IMG/VR virus record: IMGVR_UViG_3300008110_000075
Span: 81,368-145,367 of that record
Source of the DNA: a virus
Direction: 5' to 3' (one strand)
DNA: 64,000 nucleotides
A program made the position numbers and the translations under genes. The notes under the pieces were generated by a model. It had not been told where the DNA came from, ran no database searches, and was given only the letters and a program-made list of their open reading frames with translations. Positions within the stretch are counted from its first letter, which is position 1, and each line of letters starts with the position of its first letter. Positions 27,890 through 38,500 of the stretch are shown here, piece after piece.

Positions 27890-28630
27890 TTAAAATTTAA
27901 ATAAGTTATCTGTTTCATTTATACCCAATTCTTCTTCTTTGTAGAAGATAACTGTGTGTTTGTTTTTTACTTCTTCATCGGTGAAGTAATAAAGTGCTAA
28001 TGAATATCTTGACACATCATCAGGTGTTTTTAATGGTAGTGGATGCCCATGAGGTGCATCTTCAATAGAAAAAATAACCGCTCTATTGAATATTGGTTCT
28101 ATCTCTATTTCTTTTTTCCAAGGGTCTCCACCCCATAACTCTAAATTACCTCCCCATTCTTTCAACCAAGTTTCATTTAAATAAAGTAATAGATTTAAGT
28201 TACGTTTCCATTTTTTACCAGGGTGTTGGTTATAATCAATGTGAATAGATAACTTACCCCCTTTATTTATTTTATGTATTCCCCCTCCCAACATTATAGG
28301 GTCTCTATATAATTTCTCAAACCCTGTTAAATTTTCTAAAAATTTAATAAATGGTTCTGAATTCATATACTCTGTAATCATATTGGTAATAGGAAGGTAG
28401 TTTTTAAACTCTTCCATATCGGTAGAATGTGTTGGGTAATATAATTTGTTTTTCTCAAACTCTTCAACCCATTCTTCTTCATTAGAAAACCATTTCTTGT
28501 GTTTTTTAATTTCTTCTAAACAACTTTTTAGTAAGAAGTCTGGTAAAAAATTATCAATCACAATGTATGGAAAAGGTTTCGCAGTTTGATACTGAATTTT
28601 CAGTTTATCTGATAAAGTGTAGTCTATCAT
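27890..28630 (-). CDS. 2-oxoglutarate/Fe(II) oxygenase (prolyl 4-hydroxylase-like)
   Basis: A 246-aa double-stranded beta-helix protein. The iron triad is visible as H-x-D in SIHIDYNQH (about residue 127-129) and a distal His in APHGHPLP (about 191-193), with the 2-oxoglutarate-binding Arg in SRYSLALYYF (about 208). It also shows 'NLNLLLYLNETW' and GGNLELWGG, typical of the P4H-like 2OG oxygenase family. Such enzymes hydroxylate protein or small-molecule substrates, and in T4-like phages their substrates are unknown. ATG overlaps the FEN gene stop (ATGA), so it is translated together with replication proteins. Confidence 0.85.
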   Translation of the reverse strand: MIDYTLSDKLKIQYQTAKPFPYIVIDNFLPDFLLKSCLEEIKKHKKWFSNEEEWVEEFEKNKLYYPTHSTDMEEFKNYLPITNMITEYMNSEPFIKFLENLTGFEKLYRDPIMLGGGIHKINKGGKLSIHIDYNQHPGKKWKRNLNLLLYLNETWLKEWGGNLELWGGDPWKKEIEIEPIFNRAVIFSIEDAPHGHPLPLKTPDDVSRYSLALYYFTDEEVKNKHTVIFYKEEELGINETDNLFKF

Positions 28631-29619
28631 TTCTTTCGTTTTTCTTTTCTTATTAATTTTAAAAAAGGTTTGAGGAAATTAACCCATGCCTCATCATTTG
28701 TGGGGAGATATTTGAAGAGTCCGTCCTCCATCATCAATCTCATTAAGTTTTTATATCCCCTATCTGTTGGGTCTATGGTGTCTGTGTAGATTTGTTCTAC
28801 TAAGGTTTTACCTTCGTCGGTTATTAGGGGTGTATTCAAATCAACAATTTGTTTATTTATTCTGTAGAACTGTTCTCCAAGTATACCGCTTTTTGTCTTT
28901 CCTGTCAAAATATTAGATAAACTTTTAATAGGTTTTTTTTGCGGGATATTTCGTGCATAATCCAATATTTCTTCGATAGTGCATTGTTTTTCAAGCATAA
29001 TCGGAAAAAGTTTTACTAAAGTTTTTTCACCCAGGCCTTCGATACCATCTATATTATCTGACTTATCACCTGTCATGATTTTTGTCAAAGTAACGTTGTA
29101 ATGTGGAATATCCACTTTATTGATTGTTACCTTATCCCCGTTCTTTAGATAACCTTTACCTACGGGTGAATAGATGGTCACCCTTGGGTTAATTAACTGT
29201 GTTAAGTCTTTGTCTGCCGAGAATATGATAATCTCTTCATCGGTCGCTATTTGAGTATAATAGGATATTAGGTCGTCAGCTTCATTGTTAATCATTTCGA
29301 CTTGTCGCACATAGACCTCCTCCAAATACATCTTTACTCTTGCCTTTTGTTGCAAGTAAGATTCGTATTTGTATTCATTCATGTCTTGACGACGATTACC
29401 CTTGTATTGTGGGTATAAAGATTTTCTGATTGATGAGTTAGAATCACCGTCCCAAAATACAATCACTTTATCGTGATTATGCATCTCTAAAAATCTCCTG
29501 ATTGTGTTGATGAAGTGATATACTCCACCTATATGAGAACCGTCACTATAAAGGTCTCTGACCCCGTGAAATCCAATTTTGAATAGGTTGTCCCCATCCA
29601 CCAACAATGTCTTCGTCAC
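28627..29619 (-). CDS. rnh: 5'-3' exonuclease / RNase H, FEN family (T4 Rnh-like)
   Basis: A 330-aa PIN/FEN nuclease. Metal-binding acidic motifs are visible in order: LLVDGDNLF (residue 5-13), VIVFWDGDSNSS, 'NNEADDLISYYTQ', IIFSADKDLTQLI, and the helix-hairpin-helix 'MTGDKSDNIDGIEGLGEKT'. T4 Rnh (305 aa) removes RNA primers and flaps on the lagging strand. The start is a GTG at 29619 (GTG ACG AAG); an ATG one base away is out of frame and reads ATG TGA. It lies 23 bp after the UvsX stop and overlaps the 2OG oxygenase gene. Confidence 0.85.
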   Translation of the reverse strand: MTKTLLVDGDNLFKIGFHGVRDLYSDGSHIGGVYHFINTIRRFLEMHNHDKVIVFWDGDSNSSIRKSLYPQYKGNRRQDMNEYKYESYLQQKARVKMYLEEVYVRQVEMINNEADDLISYYTQIATDEEIIIFSADKDLTQLINPRVTIYSPVGKGYLKNGDKVTINKVDIPHYNVTLTKIMTGDKSDNIDGIEGLGEKTLVKLFPIMLEKQCTIEEILDYARNIPQKKPIKSLSNILTGKTKSGILGEQFYRINKQIVDLNTPLITDEGKTLVEQIYTDTIDPTDRGYKNLMRLMMEDGLFKYLPTNDEAWVNFLKPFLKLIRKEKRKK

Positions 29620-29642
29620 ATATTCAATTTAATGGTGAACAA

Positions 29643-30644
29643 TCAATCTTCTTTTTCTTCTGTGAGTGTAAAATCCCCTTCAGCACCGATAATATCTTTC
29701 CAATAGTCGGCGTATTCTTTTTTGTAGGCCTCGATAGACGCTTTTTCTTCGGTTGAATCTTTACCAGCCAAGAACCCGTGAGGAGTAACAATAATCTTTC
29801 CGTCATCAAAACCCAATCCGTTGATGTGATTTTTCATAACTGAGATTTTACTTCTTACTGCAAATTTCACTGAGCGTTTGTCTTTGGTAGCAGTAATCTT
29901 GGTAGTTCCAGCACCTTTTTGATTTCCGAAAAGGAAAACTAATGATGAGTTTAACCAAACTGATTCTCCACCTTTAGCCTTAATCTTTGGTTGACCAAAA
30001 GGATTGTCGGGTAGTTCTACCCATGGTTGGTTGATAATAATAAGTGTATTTTCGTATTCGGTGTCTGCCTTTCTAGAGCCTGAGATTCTTTGGTTGATAC
30101 CCATACCAATTTTATCTGATAACACAGATGCGTTGTGTTGTTTACCACCTTTACCTTCGTATGTCATTTTACAAGGAACAGAACCAACTGAATCCCATAT
30201 AAAACATAAACTGTAATTCAATTCCCCTTTTTCTTGTGCATCAAGGAGTTGATTGATGTAGTCTGTGATTTGTTCAATGTAACTGAAATTGTTATTGAAT
30301 AAGAAAAATCCATCCCAATCAAGTTCGCCTGTTTCTTTATCAACAACTTCTTCGCATTGGAAACCCATAAGTTTGGCGTGGTCAAAACTCCATTTCTGTT
30401 CTGTGATTATGAATACAGGAAGTATTTCTTTCTTCTGAGCATCTACCGCAGCTTTGATGGCTGCAGTTGTTTTACCTGTATCTGAGTGCCCGAGGAACAT
30501 GTTGATATGTCCAACTGCGGGACCTGGAAGTCCAACTGCATCCAAAAAGTCAGAACCTAAGTCCAAAAATCTTTGTGGTTTATATCTTGCTGAAGTTGAG
30601 AACTTCTTTTTTAAATTACCGAAATCGTTTTTCTTAATAGCCAT
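29643..30644 (-). CDS. uvsX: RecA-family recombinase, UvsX-like
   Basis: A 333-aa protein with Walker A GHSDTGKTT (about residue 48-56), Walker B LCFIWDSVGSVP (about 145) and a RecA L2-like region 'GESVWLNSSLVFLFG' preceded by 'IINQPWVELPDNPFGQP'. T4 UvsX is 391 aa; it forms the filament on ssDNA that drives recombination-dependent replication together with gp32. It lies directly downstream of gp32 with a strong terminator hairpin in the gap, and ends in an acidic tail (TLTEEKED). Confidence 0.88.
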   Translation of the reverse strand: MAIKKNDFGNLKKKFSTSARYKPQRFLDLGSDFLDAVGLPGPAVGHINMFLGHSDTGKTTAAIKAAVDAQKKEILPVFIITEQKWSFDHAKLMGFQCEEVVDKETGELDWDGFFLFNNNFSYIEQITDYINQLLDAQEKGELNYSLCFIWDSVGSVPCKMTYEGKGGKQHNASVLSDKIGMGINQRISGSRKADTEYENTLIIINQPWVELPDNPFGQPKIKAKGGESVWLNSSLVFLFGNQKGAGTTKITATKDKRSVKFAVRSKISVMKNHINGLGFDDGKIIVTPHGFLAGKDSTEEKASIEAYKKEYADYWKDIIGAEGDFTLTEEKED

Positions 30645-30662
30645 ATTGTGTTACATAAAAAT

Positions 30663-30685
30663 AAGGGCGGCTCAACACCGCCCTT
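30663..30685 (-). terminator. Intrinsic terminator after gp32
   Basis: AAGGGCGG-TGTTGAG-CCGCCCTT followed by ATTTTTATG on the minus strand. The 8-bp GC-rich stem lies 10 nt after the gp32 stop. Partial termination here would raise gp32 mRNA relative to uvsX. Confidence 0.8.
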
Positions 30686-30694
30686 GTTATAAAA

Positions 30695-31552
30695 TTAGAA
30701 TGGTAAATCTTCGTCTACTTCAGAATCTGCTTGTGGGTCTTGAACCTTTTTGGTAGTTGGTTTTGATGAACCACCGAGTGTTTCCTCAGAAACTGTGCTG
30801 TCACCATAAACATATCCACCTTTTTCAGTATCCCACTTTGGAGTTTCACCTCTTGCGATTGCCTCAAGGTACTCAACAGGTTTCTTACTGTATACATCAG
30901 TCCAACTTAACTCATCGTTAATCCACTCTTTAGCTTGGTCCTTGTCTGTATGAACAGGAGCCGGGTCATCATACATAATCGCAGATACGGTTGTGTATTC
31001 TTTACCCTTAGGTGTTTTGGATTTAGCAAGTTCGATGATAAGGTCACGACCATTCTCAGGGTCAGTAACATCACCTTTGTTTCTCCAAATTGGAATGATT
31101 TTATCTAAGATACCTTCGTTCTTGTAGTTGTGTTTGAATCTCCAAAACTTTGGTCCATCAGCTTCGTTATCTCTGTCGATAACTTTTACGATGTAAAACT
31201 TACGAGATTTGTATTGCTTAGCAAGTTCCTTGTCAGATTCCTTACCTGTGCTCATCAATTCTTCATAAACTTCGTTAAGTGGAGAACGCTCATTGTCGTT
31301 TTTTCCTGGGTCATAGAACTTTTGCCATTGACCTCCTACTTGGATTTCGTGATACCAAGCCTCTTTGAATGGTGAGGAACCATCTTGTGTAGGGAGAATT
31401 CTAATTCTTCTCTGACCTGATTTCTCTTTATCACCAAGGATTAAAGCGAAATACTTTTTCATTCTTTCGTCTTGCGACATTTTGGATTGGGCCCCGCCCC
31501 CGATTTGATTTTTTTCATACTGCGCCAATACGGCATCTAATACATTTGTCAT
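30695..31552 (-). CDS. gp32: Single-stranded DNA-binding protein, T4 gp32-like
   Basis: A 285-aa protein (T4 gp32 301 aa). The layout is a basic N-terminal cooperativity segment with MSQDERMKKYFALILGD, an OB-fold core with RRIRILPTQDGSSPFKEAW-type beta strands, 'RKFYIVKVIDRDNEADGPKF' and aromatic residues for base stacking, and an acidic tail. The final residues DEDLPF resemble the protein-docking tip of bacterial SSB (DDDIPF) rather than the T4 gp32 tail. The gene has its own near-perfect sigma70-type promoter (31578-31606) between two terminators, so it forms a separately controlled unit. Gp32 coats replicating ssDNA and recruits UvsX and helicase partners. Confidence 0.82.
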   Translation of the reverse strand: MTNVLDAVLAQYEKNQIGGGAQSKMSQDERMKKYFALILGDKEKSGQRRIRILPTQDGSSPFKEAWYHEIQVGGQWQKFYDPGKNDNERSPLNEVYEELMSTGKESDKELAKQYKSRKFYIVKVIDRDNEADGPKFWRFKHNYKNEGILDKIIPIWRNKGDVTDPENGRDLIIELAKSKTPKGKEYTTVSAIMYDDPAPVHTDKDQAKEWINDELSWTDVYSKKPVEYLEAIARGETPKWDTEKGGYVYGDSTVSEETLGGSSKPTTKKVQDPQADSEVDEDLPF

Positions 31553-31577
31553 TTTGAATTGTTTTTATTGTTTATTA

Positions 31578-31606
31578 ATTATAATTGGGAAATCCCTATA
31601 TGTCAA
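31578..31606 (-). promoter_or_regulatory. Consensus -35/-10 promoter of gp32
   Basis: On the minus strand TTGACA (31606-31601), a 17-nt spacer and TATAAT (31583-31578) give a perfect sigma70 consensus. The spacer contains a small dyad, GGGA-TT-TCCC. The gp32 ATG follows 25 nt after the -10 box. No other gene in the window shows a match of this quality. Confidence 0.75.
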
Positions 31607-31611
31607 ATTAA

Positions 31612-31633
31612 AAAGGGACCTTTCAGTCCCTTT
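31612..31633 (-). terminator. Intrinsic terminator before the gp32 promoter
   Basis: AAAGGGAC-TGAAAG-GTCCCTTT then TTAATTT on the minus strand, beginning 4 nt after the stop of the 31637-32320 gene. It separates the upstream small genes from the gp32 promoter. Confidence 0.8.
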
Positions 31634-31636
31634 ATT

Positions 31637-32320
31637 TTATCTGTTAAATTCGTTTTCGTAACTATCTACATCACCAGGTTGGAATGAGTTTTTGATATCA
31701 TTCACGTTGATGTTTTTAACATCATCCGTTGTTAACACATAATCATGTTTACCTGTTTTTTCCATCTCTTCTTTTTTATCCTCAAAAAAGTCTGTAAGTT
31801 TTTGATTGAATGGATATGAATCATATGTTCTTAGTTCTAACTTTTCTTGTGGAGTTTTCTCTCTATACTTTTCAATCTTCATCTCCAAAGAGTTAAGTTT
31901 AGACATAAGTCCATCCATTTCCTTGAGCTTGGATTCGAGGTTATTTAATTGACCAAATAAATTATTAAAATACTCATCTTGTTTCTTTTCGATGTTTTTT
32001 TGACTATCCACTAAATCAGTAACTTCTACCTCTTCAGTTCCATCACCTTCACCCTCTTCTGATTTTCCCTCATCGTCAATTTTCTCTACGTCAGGGTCAT
32101 TCTCTACATCAATAGGTTGAGGTGCTGTGTCTGTAGCTGGTTCCTCACCAGCTGGTGGTGGGGGAACCGCTCCGGCTTCGGGTGCTGCTGGCGGAGGAGG
32201 AATTGCACCTGGGTCTTCAGGTAATGGTAGTTCTGCTTGTTCTACAATGTATTTGTTAATTTGTCTGTAGCGTTCAATCTCGCTAATAATTTTTCTATCT
32301 AAACTCATAGTTTTAACCAT
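31637..32320 (-). CDS. Acidic coiled-coil protein with Pro/Ala linker
   Basis: A 227-aa protein. Residues 1-28 form a helix (MSLDRKIISEIERYRQINKY from the second Met at 32308), followed by a Pro/Ala-rich linker (about 32-65), an acidic stretch (about 66-100) and a heptad-like coiled coil (about 108-165: NLESKLKEMDGLMSKLNSLE). The C-terminus is polar and ends DSYENEFNR. The first ATG overlaps the preceding gene's stop. The architecture suits a virion-associated or scaffold-like protein, but I cannot name a family. Terminator follows directly. Confidence 0.6.
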   Translation of the reverse strand: MVKTMSLDRKIISEIERYRQINKYIVEQAELPLPEDPGAIPPPPAAPEAGAVPPPPAGEEPATDTAPQPIDVENDPDVEKIDDEGKSEEGEGDGTEEVEVTDLVDSQKNIEKKQDEYFNNLFGQLNNLESKLKEMDGLMSKLNSLEMKIEKYREKTPQEKLELRTYDSYPFNQKLTDFFEDKKEEMEKTGKHDYVLTTDDVKNINVNDIKNSFQPGDVDSYENEFNR

Positions 32321-32537
32321 TTAGTAATTGCTTTATACCTCTTGAAGTTTCAACCCTTACTTTTCTGTTTGCAGTTTGCATGTGTCCGGCTCTTTCGATT
32401 AGACCATCTCTTTCTCTAACTACGTAACAGTCTCCTGTTTCTAAGTCGCAAACTTGTTTAGTTCCATCACCCAAATCTTCTTCAGAAAATTTAACCGATT
32501 TTCCTAAATAATTGTCCAATGTTGATTTTAAACTCAT
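32313..32537 (-). CDS. Small unrecognised protein
   Basis: A 74-aa protein, MSLKSTLDNYLGKSVKFSEE..., with two Cys (QVCDLETGDCYVV) and a basic C-terminal half. It has a TATTTATA motif 12 nt before the ATG and overlaps the next gene by 8 bp, so the two are translationally coupled. It has no recognisable domain; the Cys-x6-Cys hairpin could bind metal or form a disulphide. Reality is supported by start context and coupling. Confidence 0.6.
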   Translation of the reverse strand: MSLKSTLDNYLGKSVKFSEEDLGDGTKQVCDLETGDCYVVRERDGLIERAGHMQTANRKVRVETSRGIKQLLNG

Positions 32538-32549
32538 AAAATTCTTTAT

Positions 32550-32557
32550 TATAAATA
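32550..32557 (-). promoter_or_regulatory. TATTTATA sense motif upstream of 32537 gene
   Basis: TATTTATA on the minus strand 12 nt before ATG 32537, in a 30-bp gap after the giant hub-like gene. Confidence 0.45.
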
Positions 32558-32567
32558 TATTGTTATG

Positions 32568-35500
32568 TTATAAAGTGAAAGGAGGACTTGTTGCTCCGGC
32601 ATTTATAGGAACAGGGTCTGATGTGTTCGGGAAGATGTGTGTATAACTGCTCGATTTATATCTTACGGAAGCTTGGAATCTACCTTTTGCACTTGTCTCA
32701 ACCAAATTAGTATATTTTGTGCCAGGATTATTTGTTATTACAATGGACTGAATTTCTATCTCAGGTATTAAAACTAACTCAAATTCACCTTTCTGAATCA
32801 AGTTCGGACAACTGAATTGTAAAGTAACATAACCTCCCGTAGGTTTTTTAATATTGTAGATGTCGGGTCCCGAAAAATTAGGTAGTTCACCACTGTTAGT
32901 ATTACTCACTATAACTAATGAGCCTGGCGGTGTTTGGGTCGATGGGGTTGCAGGTGGAACATAAATTAAAAAATTGTAATTTTGTCGGACTGTTTCCTGT
33001 GTTGACGTATTATTAGCTAATATCTTAATTTGTGTTGTTATTTCTATTTCGTCGCCCTCATAGTCCTCAAGTTCACCCTGAAACTCAGCACTTATTAATG
33101 CCGCTCTCGAACAGGTGAATGTTTGTTTATCTTGAGAAACGAAACCAACAAGTCTAGTGTTTTGTCTACTTTCAACAGTTCTTGTGATTGAATTATTTGG
33201 ACCCTTCTTTATTGTATATAATGTGTAGGACATTACGGGTTGGTCATCCATCTCCCACGTTCCACTATTAGGAGATATTTTAACAACTAACAACTCATCA
33301 CCACCAATTGTGTTTTTGGTTTGAGTTATAATCTCAAGAGGATTTGGTCCAGTCTGTTGTGGATTAGTAATAACACCTGATGCAGCCGCAGTAACATTAC
33401 TTGCGTTGTTTACATATGAACCTGGAGATGAAGCCGCTGATGGTGAAATTGATGGGTCAAAATTGAAAGTAGAAACTGTTGTAAATGTTCCATAGAAAGT
33501 ATCGACTTTAATGTTTCCTGTTGATACTGTAGTTCCCACTTCGGGGACAACTACTCTAATAGTTTGAGGATTGACTATGGTTATATTTCTCGGTTCAACT
33601 TGAACACCGTTTATGAATACGGCTATTGTTGAATCCAAGCAGTTACCTTTGATTTGAACTATTGTTCCTGAGTTACCAATCGTTGGCGCAAATGTTGTTA
33701 TGATTGGAGGTGGGCATGTTTGTCCAGGATTAGGTGGTGGAGGTGTAGGGACTGTTGTATCTTTTTGAATCTCTTTTGCTTCCTTATCATTCTTTTCTGC
33801 TAATTCTTTTGGTATTATTCCAAGTTGAACCGCAGAAACATAGGCTTCTTGCATTGTTCCAATCACCGTTGAAAATTCTGACTCGGCATTCAACTCGTAG
33901 TAGTTCTCAGCAACACTCTCTTTCGGCCAATAACACACGTAATATTTTGTTAATTTCAATTGTCTAATTCTTTCCAAATTGTTTTCCAATCTAGACCTCA
34001 TAAAACCAATATATTCCTTGAGACTATTGAATGCAGCAATTGGTAATGAATTTGACGAACCTGAGGATGTCACGTTAACACAACAATATTTTTTATTGAA
34101 ATATAAATTTGTTGTTTGAATTGGTTGGAAATTTTTATCGAGTGATAATAATGAAAAGTTGTGATTATATCCAACAAACTTTCCCGCATCTGTGTTCGAG
34201 CTTTTGACAAAACTATTCACATATGAAATCGCATATATGTAGAATCTCAATAATGTGTTGTCTGAACCAGGAATTTCTCTTTCCAATGCCTCCTTGAACT
34301 TCTGAGGTGTGAGTTCTGTTACGGTTCCAGATTGAACCTCATATCCTTGATATGTTATCACGTCAACTTTTGATGTGCAACTATTTTGAGCATCCAATGT
34401 ATTATTTGAAACCTGAACTACTTCGTCTGTTTTCTGTTGTTGTGTATTAGCAATAGGTTTAGGAACGTCTTTCTTAATTTTCAAAATTGCCTCCAATCTT
34501 GTTAATAAGTTTTGATTAATACTTTGTAGGAAAGAATCAATTGCAGGTAAATCATAAATTCCTTGTCTGATACCAGTAAAGGTTGTTTGGAAATTTCCAG
34601 GCTGTATAGAGTGGTTGATACTATCAATCAGATAAGGTCCGTTAAACATTGGGACATGTCTCAAATTGAAATACATTGTTGGTTGAATAATAGCATTTCC
34701 TAAACAAACCACAGAACATTTATAACTTCTTTGTTTATAAAGATTATAGAGTGACACGTTTTGTGTTGCGACATTTCTACCTGTGGATTGGTTTACAATA
34801 TTCAATTGAGTGTTAATTGATTCCGAGGTTGCCACTCCTGACGCTTGCTCGACTTGGAATGAATAGAATATGTTTTGATTTCTATTTCCGATATCGACAT
34901 TAAAACCAACGCACTTATTTGATGTCGCCCAGTCTTTTTTTCCCTCCTGATTCTCAATCAAAGGATTTTCAGACGCCCTTCTCATTTCAAATCCATCATC
35001 ACGAAATCTGAAATTTCCTTTTGGTAAATCCAAATATTGTGATGGTTTTCCAACATATGTGCAAACCATTTTAGGTGATGAATTTCTATAATCAACATTC
35101 AAGAAAGTTCCCCACATGTTATTTGCAAATTCCAAAGAACCCTCAGGTTGAGGTATTGTTGTTCCGTCCACATCTTGAATATTATAGAAGTTTACATAAG
35201 CCGGAAGGTTCATTACTGTAAAGTTATTCTTAATTAGAATACCACTTATCAAAGTGAAGATACTCATGGCATTATTCAGAGAGTTTCTTCCAATCATATT
35301 TTTCAACTCGAAGATATCTAAGAGAACGGTCTGTCCAATGTTTCTTGAAGCCCTATCCAAGAATAAAATGTCTTCGAATAGAGTTTTTGTTTTGTAATCA
35401 CCACCAGCAATCCATTTATCATTTAAGGCTTTGAACACTTCCCAGTTCTCGACTTTACTTTGTTGTCCCGTAAAAACACTATTTATCGTTCCTTGAGGTA

Positions 35501-38500
35501 TTTGACTTTGATTTGGTAATGCCTTGTTAAGCTTAGCCAATAGGTCATTCAAGAAATTACTTTGTAATAATTCCTCAGAATTTAGTAAATCCTGTAGAGC
35601 GTTCTTGAACTGAGCGACGGTAGAATTTGGATTACTCAACTTATAAGTTGCATACATCTTTATTATAGGACTCAGTATTGTAACGTTGGGTAAGGTAAAT
35701 TCGATGTTGTTATCTATGAAGAAATCAGTTATGTAAGAACCATTCGAAGAATACTCAACACTCGGTATGGATGAGAATCCAACTTCAAGTTCCAAAGCTA
35801 ACCAAGCATCAACATTTTGTGTCTTTGAAAGAGTCAATGTTGTTGACCCGCCTATACTCGGTAAAGAACCTTGAACATATGGTTGAAATTGTATAGGGTC
35901 AGTAACCTCAGGTTGTCCACCATGTGAAAGGTAGGAATCCAAAGTTCTTCTCTTGTAATTTGAAGGATTTCCATATTTAAAAAGAACATCATATTCCATG
36001 AAGGCTCTGAGTGTGTTCTGAGAATTTGAATATTGTAAATTTATAACTTCGTTGAAATACTCTGTTTCATTTGTTGCCGGAAGTTGTGGAATCACGGTAA
36101 TCAAACTTTTGAATAAGGATTGGAAGTTTCTAAAATTAATATCACCTGATACTGAGGTTTCACCAATACCAAGATTTGTTGGTGCTGTATCTGCATCAGT
36201 AATTGGCTTACAGAAGTTTAAAAACTCTTGTTCAAAACTATCTAATATTTTTTTATCGAAAACCGAAAAAATCTCTTCAATGTTCGAATACTCATTAGAA
36301 TCTAATAATATGAATGGTGATTGTTCGTCAGTGTTAGGTAAAATTCTATTAACGTATTGTTCTGGAGTTGGTTTGACAACCGCTGAACCGTCAAAATACC
36401 CATAGTTAGGAGCCGACCACATTGTTCTTACAGAACCGTTGTAAACCGCACTATTATTATTTAAATTAACAACTGTACTTGATTGATTATTTGTATTTAC
36501 AATACACTCGTCTGATGTTTGGTTAACGGAAGAACCGAAGGATGGAACAACAAAATAAATTGTTTGTTTCGTCACACTATCAGTTCCACAATTTTCCTCA
36601 GTAGATGAAATCCCACCAGGGATTAGAACGGACCAAGTTGTAAGTCTCAGAACTTTATCTTCCTGTTGGGTTTGTATATTCGATTGAACGTAGTTGTAGA
36701 CTTTCATACCACCTTTAATGGTGTTCTGAATTTCGGCATTTGTATAGTCTTTATATACATCATAACCTATACAAAACTTATAAAAATCATTTATCACTTT
36801 AGGGTAAAATCCAACCTGTAGATTCACATTAGTTGTATCTGTTTTTTCCAAAGCAATTTCTCTATCAGCAGTTCCATATTTGAATGAATAAGTTTGACTT
36901 GGAGAGTTCTGTATTGGCGAAAAGTTTTGAACTTGATTAAAATTTGTCCACGCTGTTTGTAATATATCTGTATTCGATTGCTTGTAGACTTTGTATCTAT
37001 GCCATATCGAACCAAATTTCAAAATCCAAGCATAGGGTAGTTTGTGAATTGCACCAAATTTTTTGAAACATGATGCAATATAATCTAAATCAGTTTGGGC
37101 ACCATTGGCTTGTGTTTTATATTTTTCTCTCAAGGAAGCTAAAGGTAAAGAATTTATAAAAAGATAACCTGCTTGAACGTATGGATACGCTAAGCTCGCT
37201 CTTTGGTTCTGAACCCCATTCTGTATTGCATTAACAAAATATGGTGTGTTCAACATTGACGTAGTTGTCAATCTCGGAAACTCGTTTTCTAACGGGACAT
37301 CTTCAGAAAAAGTTGGTGGGGTGTGAATATAGTAACCCTCGGTCGCCATGAAGTCAATCGGGGTTCTCGTTTGATAAAAAGAACTCAAACTAACATCATT
37401 GTCAGCCAAATCAGTAACTGTTGAATTAGGGTTGTCATTTTTTAGATATGAAAAATTTGTAACTGGTCTTTTTTCATTGACGTTATAAATGTTGTTGAAA
37501 TTTGATATTATTTTTCTAGCGTCAAAAATTGTAAGAACTCGGTTGGTGTTATATACTTCATCCAAAGTTGACCCATCTCCGTTCGATAAATTTTTTATAT
37601 TCCACTGAGGGTCCGTGAAAGGGATAGTATCTGTCACATTTGGTATGTTCGTTGAATTTGTTACCAAACTTTCCAATGCTAAAGACTGTGCTGTGGATTG
37701 AGGTAGCTTACCCTGTTCATCTAAATTCAGAATTGCAAATGAATTTTCAGTCAAATTTCTCAAGTATGGTGTTACATAAAAATCCCTAATAAAATCTTGC
37801 CATGCTCTTCCAGTCCCTTGGTTTGATATGTTCTCCAAAAATGACAAATAATTACTTGAGTTAATTGCGTAATTCTTCAACTTCATTGTTATGTATGGAG
37901 AATTTAATCCTAAACTTTTAACAATATTGTTAACTTCTGTTTCTGTATTTAACTTAATTAACTCATCTATTTGATTTTGATTAGCCCTAATGTAATTAGA
38001 GTATCTCGATGTTACCAATTGTCTTTCATAGATTTCATAGAAGAACTTAATCTCTTCTTTATTAGTGTATGCAACCCCAACTGTTGGAAATTCAATTGCG
38101 TTAATGTTAATAAGATTTGTTTCTATTTGGTTGTCTAAAGGTGGCGGCGCTAATGGGGGATTAAATTTCATGGTGAGACCTCTCATATATTCTTCCACAA
38201 ATTGCACCTCTGGCCATTTAGAATAGTCCCAACCTCCCGTTAACTCAACAACAGTCGGGTCTGCAATATATTTGAGTTGGAATCTACCTTTTTTATCCTC
38301 CGGTGTTTCAACAAAAAACTGTGGCCATGGGTAAACAGGTATTTCAGCGTATTTTAAACCTGTTGAACTTTCAATCGCTTGTCTTGTTATTTTAATTTCA
38401 TCAACGGTATCTGAACCAGGTGCTGACGATGGATTTTCTAGAATCGCCTTTTTTCTGACATCATCATATTTTAAAGCCCAAGCCGAAGTGTGAACATCGT

